Below, one piece after another: positions 26,691-36,041 of a stretch of DNA of 64,000 bases (positions within the stretch are counted from its first letter, which is position 1; the number at the start of each line of letters is the position of its first letter). The DNA comes from Bhargavaea beijingensis (lineage in GTDB: Bacteria; Bacillota; Bacilli; Bacillales_A; Planococcaceae). The notes under the pieces were generated by a model, which did no database searches, was not told the origin of the DNA, and saw only the letters and a list, made by a program, of their open reading frames with translations. A program made the position numbers and the translations under genes. Where the stretch lies: NCBI RefSeq assembly GCF_900101985.1, contig NZ_FNAR01000006.1, positions 62,001 to 126,000 on the forward strand, read 5' to 3'.

Positions 26691-27935
26691 TCAATCACCT
26701 TTTTTGAAAAGGAGCGAAACGTTATGTCCTCCGAAACCGAGCGAATTGCTCATGGCGTATCGGATGTCCTGCTTTCTTGCTCCATCCGTTACATAATCCA
26801 GGTCGCATTCCGGATCGGCAGTTTTGTAGTTTGTCGTAGGCGGGAGAATTCCTTCGTGAAGAGCAAGTGCCGTGAACACGGCTTCCACTCCACCTGCTGC
26901 ACCAAGCAGGTGCCCGGTCATTGATTTCGTGGAGCTCATGGCCAGATTGTAGGCATGCTCTCCGAACACCGACTTGACGGCCTGGGTTTCAAACTGGTCA
27001 TTGTAAGGCGTGCTCGTGCCGTGGGCGTTGATATAGCCGATTTCTTCGGGGTTGATACCGGCTTTTGAAATGGCCTGGCCCATCGCCCTTGCTGCGCCCT
27101 CGCCTTCAGGAGCAGGAGCCGTGATATGATGGGCGTCACCCGTCGAGCCGTACCCGACAACCTCGGCGTAAATTTTCGCTCCCCGCGCCTTTGCACGTTC
27201 GTATTCTTCAAGAATGAGGATACCGGCTCCCTCTCCGATGACAAAACCGTCACGGTCCGCGTCAAACGGGCGGGAAGCCGTCTCAGGATCCGGATTCGTT
27301 GAAAGTGCGGTATTGGCACAGAAGCCTGCTACAGCCATCGTGGTAATCGGCGCCTCCGCTCCTCCGGTGATCATCATGTCCGCATCCCCCCGAAGAATCG
27401 CTTCGAATGCATCTCCGATTGAGTTGGCCCCGGACGCACACGCTGTGACTGTGCAGGAGTTGATCCCCTTTGCGTTAGTATAGATCGAAACCTGGCCGGC
27501 AGCCATGTCGGGAATCATCATCGGAACAAAGAACGGACTTACCCTGCGGTAGCCCCGCTCCTGAAATGTTTTGAACTGCTGTTCATGGGTCTCCATGCCG
27601 CCGATCCCTGAACCGATCCACACCCCGGTCCGGAGTGCCTCTTCATCGTCAAGACGCCGCGGAAGCCCTGCATCCTCCATAGCCTCGAATGCCGCCGCAA
27701 GCGCGTAATGGGTGAAGCGGTCCATTTTGCGGGCTTCTTTTTTCGGGATGTACTGTTCGATGTCGAAATCTTTCACTTCTGCTGCAACCTTGGCAGGGAA
27801 CAGCTCTTTGTCCAGGCGCGTCATCGGCCCGATGCCCGACTTGCCTTCCTTGATTCCCTTCCAGGTTGTCTTTGCGTCATTGCCGAGCGGACTGACCGCC
27901 CCAACTCCTGTCACTACGACTCGTCGCTTGTTCAT
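26691..27935 (-). CDS. fabF: 3-oxoacyl-[acyl-carrier-protein] synthase II (FabF)
   Basis: A 414-residue ketoacyl-ACP synthase that elongates fatty-acid chains by condensing acyl-ACP with malonyl-ACP. The active-site Cys is C166 in TACASGA, and the two catalytic histidines lie in NAHGTST and [23 protein letters not shown] precedes the ATG at 27935; the open frame further upstream overlaps fabH and is rejected. It is co-transcribed with fabH, as in the B. subtilis fabHA-fabF operon, and so falls under the same FapR-like control. Confidence 0.96.
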   Translation of the reverse strand: MNKRRVVVTGVGAVSPLGNDAKTTWKGIKEGKSGIGPMTRLDKELFPAKVAAEVKDFDIEQYIPKKEARKMDRFTHYALAAAFEAMEDAGLPRRLDDEEALRTGVWIGSGIGGMETHEQQFKTFQERGYRRVSPFFVPMMIPDMAAGQVSIYTNAKGINSCTVTACASGANSIGDAFEAILRGDADMMITGGAEAPITTMAVAGFCANTALSTNPDPETASRPFDADRDGFVIGEGAGILILEEYERAKARGAKIYAEVVGYGSTGDAHHITAPAPEGEGAARAMGQAISKAGINPEEIGYINAHGTSTPYNDQFETQAVKSVFGEHAYNLAMSSTKSMTGHLLGAAGGVEAVFTALALHEGILPPTTNYKTADPECDLDYVTDGARKQDIRYAMSNSLGFGGHNVSLLFKKGD

Positions 27936-28017
27936 CTGAGTTCCCTTCCTTCTGTGTGAATGGTGTTGTATAAGTGAGGTCCTGTCATTTAATACGGATA
28001 GGACTGAATGGTTTGTT

Positions 28018-28950
28018 TCAGCGCCCCCAGCGGATAGCCAGCGCCCCCCATGTGAGACCGCCGCCGAACCCGACGAGGACGATGACATCATCGTCTTTGA
28101 TATTCCCTTCACTGACTTCGTCGCAAAGGGCGATCGGGATGGAAGCGGAGGAGGTGTTGCCGTAATTCTGAATCCGTTTCGACATTTTCTCCGGCGGCAG
28201 ACCGAGACGCTCACGTGCCGCCTCCATAATCCGGATGTTGGCCTGGTGCGGAATCAGATAATCGGCATCTTCCTTCGACAGACCAGCCTTGTTCAAGACA
28301 GAAACAGCGGAGTCGCCCATCTGTCTGACGGCGAACTTGAACACTTCCCTGCCGTTCATCTTGATATATTCATCCTGGTACAGGTGCTTGCCGCCGGAGC
28401 CATCTGCGCCCAGTTCGAACGCCAGGATTCCGCGGCCTTCGCCCACCTTGCCGATGACAGCGGCGCCTGCACCGTCGCCAAACAGGACGGCCGTGTTGCG
28501 GTCTTCCCAATCGGTGATTTTCGAGAGTTTTTCCACACCGACGACAAGAATATAATCATAGCAACCGTTCTGTATAAACTGCTGCGCGGTCACGACACTG
28601 TACATAAATCCCGCACAAGCGGCGGACTGATCCATTGCACCGGCATTTTTGGCACCGAGACGCTCCTGAATCTGTGTGGCCACGCTCGGGAATGGCCGGT
28701 CCGGCGTGACGGTCGCCACGATGATGAGGCCCAGCTGATCAGCTGTAATCCCCGCATCTTTTAAAGCCGCTTCAGCCGCACGGAAAGCAAGCTCCGACGT
28801 ATTCTCGTTGTCTGGAGCGATCCTTCTCTCCTCGATGCCTGTCCTGGTGCGGATCCATTCGTCGGATGTATCCAGGCGCTTCTCCAGATCTCCATTTGTG
28901 ATCACCTGCTCCGGGACATACTTCCCGATTCCGATCATCCCAACACCCAT
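28018..28950 (-). CDS. fabH: 3-oxoacyl-[acyl-carrier-protein] synthase III (FabH)
   Basis: A 310-residue initiating condensing enzyme that joins acetyl- or branched acyl-CoA to malonyl-ACP and so sets the branched-chain fatty-acid pattern of Gram-positive bacteria. The catalytic Cys is C112 (SAACAGF), followed by the His in [10 protein letters not shown] and the Asn in [17 protein letters not shown] precedes the ATG. It leads the fabH-fabF operon, and a FapR-like operator overlaps its promoter. Confidence 0.96.
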   Translation of the reverse strand: MGVGMIGIGKYVPEQVITNGDLEKRLDTSDEWIRTRTGIEERRIAPDNENTSELAFRAAEAALKDAGITADQLGLIIVATVTPDRPFPSVATQIQERLGAKNAGAMDQSAACAGFMYSVVTAQQFIQNGCYDYILVVGVEKLSKITDWEDRNTAVLFGDGAGAAVIGKVGEGRGILAFELGADGSGGKHLYQDEYIKMNGREVFKFAVRQMGDSAVSVLNKAGLSKEDADYLIPHQANIRIMEAARERLGLPPEKMSKRIQNYGNTSSASIPIALCDEVSEGNIKDDDVIVLVGFGGGLTWGALAIRWGR

Positions 28951-28978
28951 ATTGCAACCCCTTTTCTTATCATCTTCT

Positions 28979-28997
28979 ATTAATACCTGGTCTTAAT
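28979..28997 (-). promoter_or_regulatory. FapR-like operator of fabH-fabF
   Basis: ATTAATACCTGGTCTTAAT, a semi-palindrome close to the FapR operator of Bacillales. It covers the base of the -10 element and the predicted start point, where FapR would block transcription until malonyl-CoA or malonyl-ACP releases it. Confidence 0.75.
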
Positions 28998-29024
28998 TTA
29001 ACATACATGAACGTTCTTTGACAA
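28996..29024 (-). promoter_or_regulatory. Sigma-A promoter of fabH-fabF
   Basis: On the minus strand TTGTCA, 17 bases, TTAAAT, ending just before the FapR-like operator. Confidence 0.75.
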
Positions 29025-29134
29025 CTTGCCCGTCGCGTCTCTTTTTGGCAAAATATGCGGCAATGACAGGTTTTGCAATATGGGTCCGCTATGGTATGAT
29101 GAATTCGGATATTTCCGCTCAGAGGTGAAACCCA

Positions 29135-29320
29135 ATGCAATTTATTTTCACGTTCATCTGGTCGTTTCTTCTTGTTACGACCCTGAATTATGTGGTCAGC
29201 TCCGTCAATGCCGTTCCATTTGATTTTGGCCTCGGAGCCATCGTTTCCGTCGTAGCTGCGCTCTTCCTCTTCATCATGTCAGCCATCCTGCCGGAAGAGC
29301 CGCTGCCGGACTACGAGTGA
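29135..29320 (+). CDS. Small membrane protein, YjzB/DUF2929-like
   Basis: A 61-residue protein with two hydrophobic helices (about 2-24 and 34-52) and an acidic tail PEEPLPDYE. The N-terminal pattern FIWSFLLVTTLNYVVSS matches the small DUF2929-type membrane proteins found next to fabH in Bacillus (YjzB). AGAGGTGA precedes the ATG. It diverges from fabH and is followed by a terminator, so it is a single-gene unit. Function unknown. Confidence 0.75.
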   Translation: MQFIFTFIWSFLLVTTLNYVVSSVNAVPFDFGLGAIVSVVAALFLFIMSAILPEEPLPDYE

Positions 29321-29324
29321 AACA

Positions 29325-29359
29325 GAAAAACCGTTCCCGTGATGGGGAACGGTTTTTTC
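29325..29359. terminator. Bidirectional terminator (yjzB / clpB)
   Basis: AAAAACCGTTCCC and GGGAACGGTTTTTT form a stem between the converging genes. Confidence 0.9.
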
Positions 29360-29374
29360 ATTGTGACGGACGCT

Positions 29375-31510
29375 TCATGCCTGTTCGATGCGGACCTTTC
29401 CGTCTTCAAGCACTGCGCGGATCGTGTCACCTTCCCGGAAGCCGCCCCGGATCAGACCATGAGCAACTGCCGTCTCGACATGGCGCTGGATAAAACGCTT
29501 GAGGGGACGCGCCCCGAACTCGGCATCTGTTCCTTCTTCCACAATCCATTCGGCAATCCCGTCGCCGAATTCGAGTCGGATTCCCTGTGTGGCGACCCGT
29601 TCTGCAAGGTCGTTCATCATCTTCCGGGCGATTTTCAGGAAATCATCACTTTTCAAGGAATTGAAGATGACGATATCATCCATCCGGTTGATCAGTTCCG
29701 GTTTAAAGTGTTTTTTCAGCTCCGCCATGACGACGTCTTCAATCGCATGGTCCTCAATCCCTTCCATCCGGAGAAGCAGTGAGGAGCCGATATTCGAAGT
29801 CATGATGATGATCGTGTTGGAGAAGTCGACGTTCCTTCCCTGGCTGTCCGTGATCCTTCCATCATCAAGCGCCTGGAGCAGAATGTTCGAAACATCGGGA
29901 TGGGCTTTCTCAATTTCGTCCAACAGCACGACTGCATATGGATTTCTCCTGACAGCTTCAGTCAGCTGGCCGCCTTCTTCGAATCCGACGTATCCCGGAG
30001 GGGCCCCGACGAGACGCGAAACGGAGTGCTTTTCCATATACTCCGACATATCGATCCGGATAAAGTGATCTTCTGAATCGAACAGCGTTGCCGCAATCGT
30101 CTTGGCCAGCTCTGTTTTGCCGACACCGGTCGGACCCAGGAACAGGAAAGAGCCGATCGGGCGGTGCGGGTCCTTGATGCCGGCCCTGGCTCGCCAAATG
30201 GCCTCTGTGACAAGCCGGACCGCATCCTCCTGCCCGATCACACGCTTTTCGAGCGTTTCATGAAGCCTGAGCAGTTTTTCCCGCTCCCCTTCCACTAGTT
30301 TCGAGACCGGGATGCCCGTCCAGCGGGCCACGATATCGGCGATTTCCTCCTCTGTCACTTCCTCGCGGAGAAGGCGGTTCTCGGAAGCGGTGAGCGGAGC
30401 CTCCATCTCCTGCAGCTCCTTCTCCGCTTGAGGAATGCGGCCATGGCGCAGTTCCGCCGCCCGGTTCAAGTCATAACGGTTTTCTGCGTCTTCGAGTTCG
30501 CGGCGGTATCGGTCGATCTCCTCCCGCTTTGCCTGGACCGCGCGAATGACCTCTTTTTCCCTCTCCCATTGGTCCCGCATGTCTTCGGTCGAAGTCCTGA
30601 GCTCGTTCAGCTCTGCCCGGATATCTTCCAGACGTGCCTTGCTCCGGTCATCTTTCTCCATCATCAGCGCCTGCTCTTCTATCTCGAGCTGCATGATGCG
30701 CCGGGTCACTTCGTCAAGCTCTTGCGGCATCGAGTCGATTTCGGTCCGGATCATGGCACTCGCCTCATCGACAAGGTCGATCGCCTTGTCCGGCAGGAAA
30801 CGTTCCGTAATATAACGGTCTGACAGCGAAGCGGCAGCCACGAGTGCGCGGTCATGGATCCTCACACCGTGATGAAGCTCAAAGCGTTCCTTCAGGCCGC
30901 GGAGAATCGAAATCGTATCTTCCACGTCCGGTTCTTGGACAAGCACCTGCTGAAACCGGCGTTCGAGCGCTGCATCCTTCTCGATGTAGAGCCGGTACTC
31001 ATCCAGCGTCGTCGCGCCGATCAGGTGGAGTTCACCGCGTGCCAGCATCGGTTTCAGCATGTTGCCGGCATCCATCGAGCCTTCCGTCCGGCCTGCGCCG
31101 ACAATCGTATGAAGCTCGTCGATAAACAGGATGATTTCCCCGTCGCTTTCCTTGACCTGCTTCAGGACCGCTTTCATCCGCTCCTCGAATTCACCGCGAT
31201 ATTTTGCTCCAGCAATCAGGGAACTCATATCCAGCTCATATAACTGGCGGCCCTTGAGTCCTTCCGGGACATCCTTTTTCACGATGCGCTGGGCAAGTCC
31301 TTCGACGATCGCCGTTTTCCCGACACCGGGTTCTCCGATCAGTACCGGGTTGTTTTTTGTCTTCCTGGAGAGAATCCTGATCACATCCCGGATCTCCTGG
31401 TCCCTTCCGATGATCGGATCCATTTTCCCGGCCTTTACTTCATCAACCAGGTTTCGTCCGTATTTTTCAAGCGGACTGCGCTGATCTTCCTCTTGCATGT
31501 TCATTTGCAT
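29375..31510 (-). CDS. clpB: ClpB-type AAA+ disaggregase lacking the N-domain
   Basis: A 711-residue Hsp100 protein. Both AAA+ modules are intact: Walker A GEPGVGKT at 59-66 with Walker [11 protein letters not shown], and [12 protein letters not shown] with [21 protein letters not shown] in the second. Between them lies a full coiled-coil M-domain, which identifies ClpB (not ClpC/ClpE, which carry short middle domains), so the protein should act with DnaK to dissolve aggregates. The N-terminal Clp_N repeat (about 145 residues) is absent, as the gene begins at the linker [17 protein letters not shown] precedes the ATG at 31510. Tandem CtsR-like sites lie directly upstream. Confidence 0.9.
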   Translation of the reverse strand: MQMNMQEEDQRSPLEKYGRNLVDEVKAGKMDPIIGRDQEIRDVIRILSRKTKNNPVLIGEPGVGKTAIVEGLAQRIVKKDVPEGLKGRQLYELDMSSLIAGAKYRGEFEERMKAVLKQVKESDGEIILFIDELHTIVGAGRTEGSMDAGNMLKPMLARGELHLIGATTLDEYRLYIEKDAALERRFQQVLVQEPDVEDTISILRGLKERFELHHGVRIHDRALVAAASLSDRYITERFLPDKAIDLVDEASAMIRTEIDSMPQELDEVTRRIMQLEIEEQALMMEKDDRSKARLEDIRAELNELRTSTEDMRDQWEREKEVIRAVQAKREEIDRYRRELEDAENRYDLNRAAELRHGRIPQAEKELQEMEAPLTASENRLLREEVTEEEIADIVARWTGIPVSKLVEGEREKLLRLHETLEKRVIGQEDAVRLVTEAIWRARAGIKDPHRPIGSFLFLGPTGVGKTELAKTIAATLFDSEDHFIRIDMSEYMEKHSVSRLVGAPPGYVGFEEGGQLTEAVRRNPYAVVLLDEIEKAHPDVSNILLQALDDGRITDSQGRNVDFSNTIIIMTSNIGSSLLLRMEGIEDHAIEDVVMAELKKHFKPELINRMDDIVIFNSLKSDDFLKIARKMMNDLAERVATQGIRLEFGDGIAEWIVEEGTDAEFGARPLKRFIQRHVETAVAHGLIRGGFREGDTIRAVLEDGKVRIEQA

Positions 31511-31534
31511 TTTCTCTTCACCCCACAATTCGAA

Positions 31535-31566
31535 TTGACCTAGTTTGACTTTGACCTAATTTGACT
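31535..31566 (-). promoter_or_regulatory. Tandem CtsR operators upstream of clpB
   Basis: On the minus strand two heptad pairs occur back to back: GTCAAA-TTA-GGTCAAA and GTCAAA-CTA-GGTCAA, close to the CtsR consensus (two GGTCAAA heptads, three bases apart). They fill the space between the -10 element and the ribosome site, so binding would block transcription at normal temperature. Confidence 0.8.
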
Positions 31567-31572
31567 ATTTTC

Positions 31573-31601
31573 ATTATAATGTTTTCCCTTTGAAAGGTAA
31601 A
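31573..31601 (-). promoter_or_regulatory. Sigma-A promoter of clpB
   Basis: On the minus strand TTTACC, 17 bases, TATAAT. The CtsR-like sites begin 7 bases downstream of the -10 element. Confidence 0.75.
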
Positions 31602-31623
31602 GTCAAACGGCCGCTCGGAAACA

Positions 31624-31660
31624 GAAAAAGCCGCACCGGCAATAAAGGGCCGGTGCGGCG
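31624..31660 (-). terminator. Terminator after yitW
   Basis: On the minus strand GCCGCACCGGC and GCCGGTGCGGC are followed by TTTTTCTG. Confidence 0.9.
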
Positions 31661-31672
31661 GGCTGCTGTTTA

Positions 31673-31981
31673 TTAACGCACGCCAAGTGCGATTTTTGCA
31701 TAGCGCGACATCATGTCTTTCGACCATGGCGGGCTCCAGACGATGTTGACTTGTGTTTCCTTGACCTCAGGCAACTCGGCCAATTCCCGCTTGATGTTGT
31801 CGACGATCATCGGGCCCATCGGGCAGCCCATTGACGTCAGTGTCATCGTCACATCCACCTTGCCGGCTTCGTCCATATCCACGTCATAGACAAGGCCGAG
31901 GTTCACGACATCGATTCCAAGCTCGGGGTCGATCACGTTTTCTAGCGCGCCCATAAGGCTGTCTTTCATCTCCTGATCCAT
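31673..31981 (-). CDS. yitW: MIP18/SufT-like Fe-S assembly factor (YitW)
   Basis: A 102-residue DUF59/MIP18-family protein, the same length as B. subtilis YitW. Family features are NVIDPELGIDVVNLGLVYDV and the cysteine C53 in TSMGCPMGP, the residue thought to handle an iron-sulfur cluster or iron during Fe-S protein maturation. Two ATG codons are adjacent (31984 and 31981); the second has the better 7-base spacing from GGAAGGGG. It follows yitV on the same strand, as in B. subtilis yitV-yitW. Confidence 0.88.
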   Translation of the reverse strand: MDQEMKDSLMGALENVIDPELGIDVVNLGLVYDVDMDEAGKVDVTMTLTSMGCPMGPMIVDNIKRELAELPEVKETQVNIVWSPPWSKDMMSRYAKIALGVR

Positions 31982-32018
31982 CATGATTCCCCTTCCGTTC
32001 TTTGCTGCCTTCATCATA

Positions 32019-32795
32019 TCAGACCGCAGCATCATCATTCAAATGAGTTGCAAGCCAGTCCGAGCACTCCAGCATGCCTGTCCTGGACACAGCATGGCCG
32101 GCTTGGCGTTCAAAGCGGAATTTGAGTTGTTCCGGCTGTTCCTGATAATCTTCCCGGATTGCATTGACAAAATTCTTCGTCGGCTTGAACGGTACGGTTT
32201 CGTCCTGTTCGCCATGCCAGAAATAAACCGGCCTTCCGTCAAGCGCTCTGCGGTCCTTGGTCAGGTCGAATGCTGCAAGCGTGTCAAGCAGCTTTCGGCG
32301 CTCCTCCGCTGTCAGCGGTATTTCAAAACCTCTTGACTCATACTGCGTCATCTGTGCCTTGGCCAGATTGACGTACCCCGGTGTTCCCATCATGACCGCC
32401 GCACAATCAATCCAGCTGTAGGCCTTCAGGCAGCCGAGCGTCTCGATGCCGCCCATGGATGTCCCCGCAAGCCCGATTTTTCCGGCATCCGGGAATCGGC
32501 GGCCGATCTCTTCCTTGAGTGTTCCGACTTCCTCGATGGTTGTCAGGACGATCTCCCAGAAGCGGAGGCTCATCTGAACCTCATCGAGCCCTTCCTCCCT
32601 TTCTCCGTGAAGATGAGCTTCCGGCAGGATGACACGGAGACCCTGTTTGGCCATATTGTATGCATAATGCAAATTGTGTTCCTTGGCGCTTGTGAAACCG
32701 TGCAGGAAAATGGCGACCGGGGAGGATTCCCCGCCGGTTTCGGAGTATATATGCAGGAGCGGAATGCCCGCCCATCGCTCTTCTTTGATATTCAT
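32019..32795 (-). CDS. yitV: Alpha/beta-hydrolase esterase YitV
   Basis: A 258-residue alpha/beta-hydrolase. The oxyanion-side segment FLHGFTSAKEHN, the nucleophile elbow GTSMGG and a C-terminal His in RQAGHAVS make a standard Ser-Asp-His arrangement, with the Asp in HGEQDETVP. The physiological ester is unknown. The start at 32795 has AGGAAG 8 bases upstream; a GTG three codons earlier overlaps that site. It is divergent from yitU and 37 bases upstream of yitW. Confidence 0.88.
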   Translation of the reverse strand: MNIKEERWAGIPLLHIYSETGGESSPVAIFLHGFTSAKEHNLHYAYNMAKQGLRVILPEAHLHGEREEGLDEVQMSLRFWEIVLTTIEEVGTLKEEIGRRFPDAGKIGLAGTSMGGIETLGCLKAYSWIDCAAVMMGTPGYVNLAKAQMTQYESRGFEIPLTAEERRKLLDTLAAFDLTKDRRALDGRPVYFWHGEQDETVPFKPTKNFVNAIREDYQEQPEQLKFRFERQAGHAVSRTGMLECSDWLATHLNDDAAV

Positions 32796-32939
32796 GTACA
32801 GCACTTCCTATTTTTTCTTTTCATCGTATCAGACAAATCGGGAAAACAAAACCGGAATGGCATCAGCCCATATCATGGGCTATTTTTGACTTGACCTCCC
32901 CGAGAGGTCTAAACTCAGTCATAAGGGGGAGATCGACGA

Positions 32940-33764
32940 ATGAAACAGCACTTGATTGTACTGGACCTGGACGGCACACTGCTGTCAGATGAAAAAGTGA
33001 TTACCGAAAAGACGGAGCATGCCCTGAAGACCGCCAGAGAGGCAGGCCACCAGGTCATGATTGCGACCGGACGCCCTTATCGCGCAAGCGAGCCTTACTA
33101 CCGGCAACTGAACCTGGACGTTCCCATCGTCAATTTCAACGGGGCTTTCGTCCATCACCCGAAAGACCGGAGCTGGAAAACATTCCATGAACCGATCAGC
33201 CTGCCGGTCGTCAGCGATGTTGTCGAAGCTCTTCAGGATTTCAATGTCCATAACGTCGTTGCGGAAGTGATGGATGACGTTTATATTCACCGCCATGATG
33301 AAAAACTTTTGAATATATTCACCATGGGAGATCCGGCGGTGACCATTGGCGATCTCCGCTCTTATCTGAACGATAATCCGACAAGCCTTCTGATTCACCC
33401 GGAACTGGAGGATCAGGAAAACATTCGCCGGCACCTGGCGGAGGTCCATGCGGAAGTCATCGACCATCGCCGATGGGGGGCGCCATGGCATGTCATTGAA
33501 GTGATCCGGCATGGCCTAAACAAAGCAGTGGGCATTTCAAAAGTCTCGCAATGGCTGAATATCCCGCAGGAGCGGATCATCGCTTTCGGGGATGAAGACA
33601 ATGACTATGAAATGATTGAGTATGCGGGCACAGGCGTTGCAATGGGCAATGCCATCAGCGGGCTAAAGTCCATTGCGGATGAAGTGACCGGGACGAACAA
33701 CGAGGACGGCATCGCGACTGTCCTCGAGGAGCGCCTGAATCTGAAACTGGAAAGCAAGATTTAA
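32940..33764 (+). CDS. yitU: HAD-superfamily Cof-type phosphatase (YitU-like)
   Basis: A 274-residue haloacid-dehalogenase phosphatase of the Cof subfamily. Motif I is DLDGTLL near the N-terminus (LIVLDLDGTLLSD), motif II is the ATGRPY threonine/serine region, motif III is the lysine in HGLNKAVGI, and motif IV is GDEDNDYEM. Such enzymes dephosphorylate sugar phosphates, FMN precursors or PLP; the substrate is not clear here. GGGGGAGA precedes the ATG. It is followed 9 bases later by the DegV gene and diverges from yitV, retaining a yitS-yitW type neighbourhood. Confidence 0.9.
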   Translation: MKQHLIVLDLDGTLLSDEKVITEKTEHALKTAREAGHQVMIATGRPYRASEPYYRQLNLDVPIVNFNGAFVHHPKDRSWKTFHEPISLPVVSDVVEALQDFNVHNVVAEVMDDVYIHRHDEKLLNIFTMGDPAVTIGDLRSYLNDNPTSLLIHPELEDQENIRRHLAEVHAEVIDHRRWGAPWHVIEVIRHGLNKAVGISKVSQWLNIPQERIIAFGDEDNDYEMIEYAGTGVAMGNAISGLKSIADEVTGTNNEDGIATVLEERLNLKLESKI

Positions 33765-33776
33765 GGAGGAAGAATG

Positions 33777-34631
33777 ATGAAACTGTTCACAGACAGCGGT
33801 TCCGACCTGCCGATGTCATTCTTTGAAGGGCATGATGTGACCCTCCTTCCGCTCCGCGTGGAGATCGGCGGAGACACCTATGATGACATTGCGGAAATTG
33901 ATTCCTCCACCATCTTCCGGAGGATACGCAATGGAGAGCGCCCCAAGACATCCCAAGTATCACCGGAACTATTCACGAAAAGTTGGGAGGAATTGGCCAA
34001 GTCCGGTGAAGAAGGCCTGTACATCGCATTTTCCTCCGAACTTTCCGGTACATACAGTACAAGCGGCGTCATCCGCGACCAGGTGCTGGAAGACCATCCG
34101 GGACTGGATCTGGTCATCATCGATACGAAAGGTGCCTCGCTCGGCCAGGGGCTGCTCGTCCGGGAAGCTGTCCGGATGCGTGATGCAGGCAGGAGCCGGG
34201 ATGAAATTGCCGAGGCCATCAGAATTTTAGCGGACCGTGTCGTCCACCTGTTCACCGTGGAAGACCTTGATTATCTGGCCAAAGGCGGCCGGTTGTCCAA
34301 GGCAAGCGCGTTTATCGGCGGTTTGCTGAACATCAAACCGCTTCTTCATGTCGAAGACGGCAAACTCGTGCCAATCGAAAAATACCGGGGACGCAAAAAA
34401 GTATTTCAGCGCATGATCAGTCTTATGGAAGAACGCGGCGGCAGCTTTGCCGGCCAGCATGTGGCCATCAGCCACGGTGATGACGAAGAAGCTGCGCTGA
34501 TCTTGAAAAGAATGATTGAAGAGACCATCAGGCCCGAGTCGGTCGGCATCTATCAGATCGGCTCCGCAATCGGCGCCCATGCCGGACCGGGTACGATCGC
34601 TCTATTCTTCTTCGGTCCCGATCCGGAATAA
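33777..34631 (+). CDS. DegV-family fatty-acid-binding protein (YitS-like)
   Basis: A 284-residue DegV protein. Family blocks are the N-terminal KLFTDSGSDLP, KTSQVSPE, the ligand-loop region AFSSELSGTYST, and VEDLDYLAKGGRLSKA. DegV proteins bind a fatty acid; the FakB type hands it to the kinase FakA for phosphorylation, and a FakB role is possible but not proved. Two ATGs are adjacent (33774, 33777); GGAGG spacing favours the second. It is co-directional with yitU and the CoA-disulfide reductase. Confidence 0.88.
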   Translation: MKLFTDSGSDLPMSFFEGHDVTLLPLRVEIGGDTYDDIAEIDSSTIFRRIRNGERPKTSQVSPELFTKSWEELAKSGEEGLYIAFSSELSGTYSTSGVIRDQVLEDHPGLDLVIIDTKGASLGQGLLVREAVRMRDAGRSRDEIAEAIRILADRVVHLFTVEDLDYLAKGGRLSKASAFIGGLLNIKPLLHVEDGKLVPIEKYRGRKKVFQRMISLMEERGGSFAGQHVAISHGDDEEAALILKRMIEETIRPESVGIYQIGSAIGAHAGPGTIALFFFGPDPE

Positions 34632-34651
34632 TATCCAGGAAGGATGATTTC

Positions 34652-35995
34652 ATGAAAATAATCGTCATCGGAGCGGTCGCCGGAGGGGCGACCGTTTCTT
34701 CTCAGATCCGCCGCTTTTTGCCGGATGCCCACATTACGCTGATCGGAAAAGATTCGGAACTCGGATTTGCCACATGCGGTATGCCTTATGTGCTCGGTGG
34801 GGTGATTGAAAGCCCGGATGATCTTGTCCACTCCACTCCGGAAGGTTTTGAGGAAAAGAAGTCCATTGATGTGCGTCTCTTTCACGAAGCCACAAAGATT
34901 GACCGAGCCGCCAAAAAAGTCCACATCTGCAATATGGAGACAGGCAAAACGGAAACTCTGTCATACGATAAGCTGATCCTTTCTCCCGGCGGACGGGCCC
35001 GCAAGCCGTCCGTGCCGGGGAAACCCGGCATCCCGCTGTTTACACTCCGCCACTTCGGGGATCTGGAGCAGTTCCGGGACTTTCTCGACGAACAGCAGCC
35101 GGCTTCCTGTGTGGTCGTCGGCGGCGGGTTCATCGGCGTGGAACTTGCAGAGAACTTCCGTCACCGTGGCATCGAGACTGCCCTGATCGAGCACAATGAC
35201 CATGTCATGCCGATAGGGGATGAGGACATGTCCGAACTGCTCGCGGAAGAAATGAAGCGAAACGGCGTCACCCTCCACCTCGGGCGCGAACTCAAAATGA
35301 TCGAGGGCAGGACTGTCATGCTCGATGACGGCACTGAAATGGAAGCGGACTTTATTGCGACCGCCGTCGGCCTTGAACCCAATACCTTTCTTGCAGAGGA
35401 AGCCGGGCTGGAGATCGGGCCGACCGGAGGGATTGCCACTGATCCATTCATGAGGACGAATGACCCGGATATCTACGCAATCGGGGATGCGGCGGAAGGC
35501 CGGGATTGGTTTACCGGCAAGCCGAAACGCGTACCTCTTTCCTGGCCTGCACACCGAGCCGCTTTTATCGTTGCCAACCATCTGGCGGGCGGCGACACGG
35601 AAATGGACGGGTTGCTCGGAACATCAATCACAAAACTGTTTGATCTCACTGCGGGCATGACCGGCATGACGGAGAAGGTGCTCAAAAAAGAGGGCATCCA
35701 GTACGAGACTGTTGTCCACAAAAGCCGGTCGAACGCCGGTTACTACCCGGACAGCGGCAAACTGGTCCTGAAAGTCCATTACGCCCCGGACACTCGCGCC
35801 ATCTATGGCGCGCAGGCTGTCGGCGAAAAAGGGGCGGATAAGCGGATTGATGTGATTGCAACCGCAATTCGAGGCGGCCTGACTGTCGATGACTTGTCCG
35901 CCATCGAAACAGCATATGCCCCTCCCTACGGCTCGCCTAAAGACCCCATTAATATGGTCGGGTATCGGGCAATGCGATCCTCAGGTAAATATTGA
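34652..35995 (+). CDS. cdr: CoA-disulfide reductase (Cdr)
   Basis: A 447-residue FAD/NAD(P)-dependent oxidoreductase of the single-cysteine disulfide reductase group. The FAD-binding GAVAGGATVSSQIRR and NAD(P)-binding VVVGGGFIGVELAENF motifs are seen, and the redox cysteine is C42 in FATCGMPYV, the position used by CoA-disulfide reductase to hold the CoA mixed disulfide. Two tyrosines near the C-terminus (in AYAPPYGSPKDPINMVGY) match those of Cdr. It would keep coenzyme A reduced; NADH peroxidase or polysulfide reductase activity is a possible alternative in this family. GGAAGGAT precedes the ATG. Confidence 0.85.
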   Translation: MKIIVIGAVAGGATVSSQIRRFLPDAHITLIGKDSELGFATCGMPYVLGGVIESPDDLVHSTPEGFEEKKSIDVRLFHEATKIDRAAKKVHICNMETGKTETLSYDKLILSPGGRARKPSVPGKPGIPLFTLRHFGDLEQFRDFLDEQQPASCVVVGGGFIGVELAENFRHRGIETALIEHNDHVMPIGDEDMSELLAEEMKRNGVTLHLGRELKMIEGRTVMLDDGTEMEADFIATAVGLEPNTFLAEEAGLEIGPTGGIATDPFMRTNDPDIYAIGDAAEGRDWFTGKPKRVPLSWPAHRAAFIVANHLAGGDTEMDGLLGTSITKLFDLTAGMTGMTEKVLKKEGIQYETVVHKSRSNAGYYPDSGKLVLKVHYAPDTRAIYGAQAVGEKGADKRIDVIATAIRGGLTVDDLSAIETAYAPPYGSPKDPINMVGYRAMRSSGKY

Positions 35996-35998
35996 AAA

Positions 35999-36033
35999 CA
36001 AGACCGCCTTCCAAATCGGATGGCGGTCTTGTT
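35999..36033. terminator. Bidirectional terminator (cdr / amylase-like gene)
   Basis: AAGACCGCC and GGCGGTCTT form a stem around a loop with internal ATCC/GGAT pairing, between converging genes. Confidence 0.8.
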
Positions 36034-36041
36034 TGATGTGA

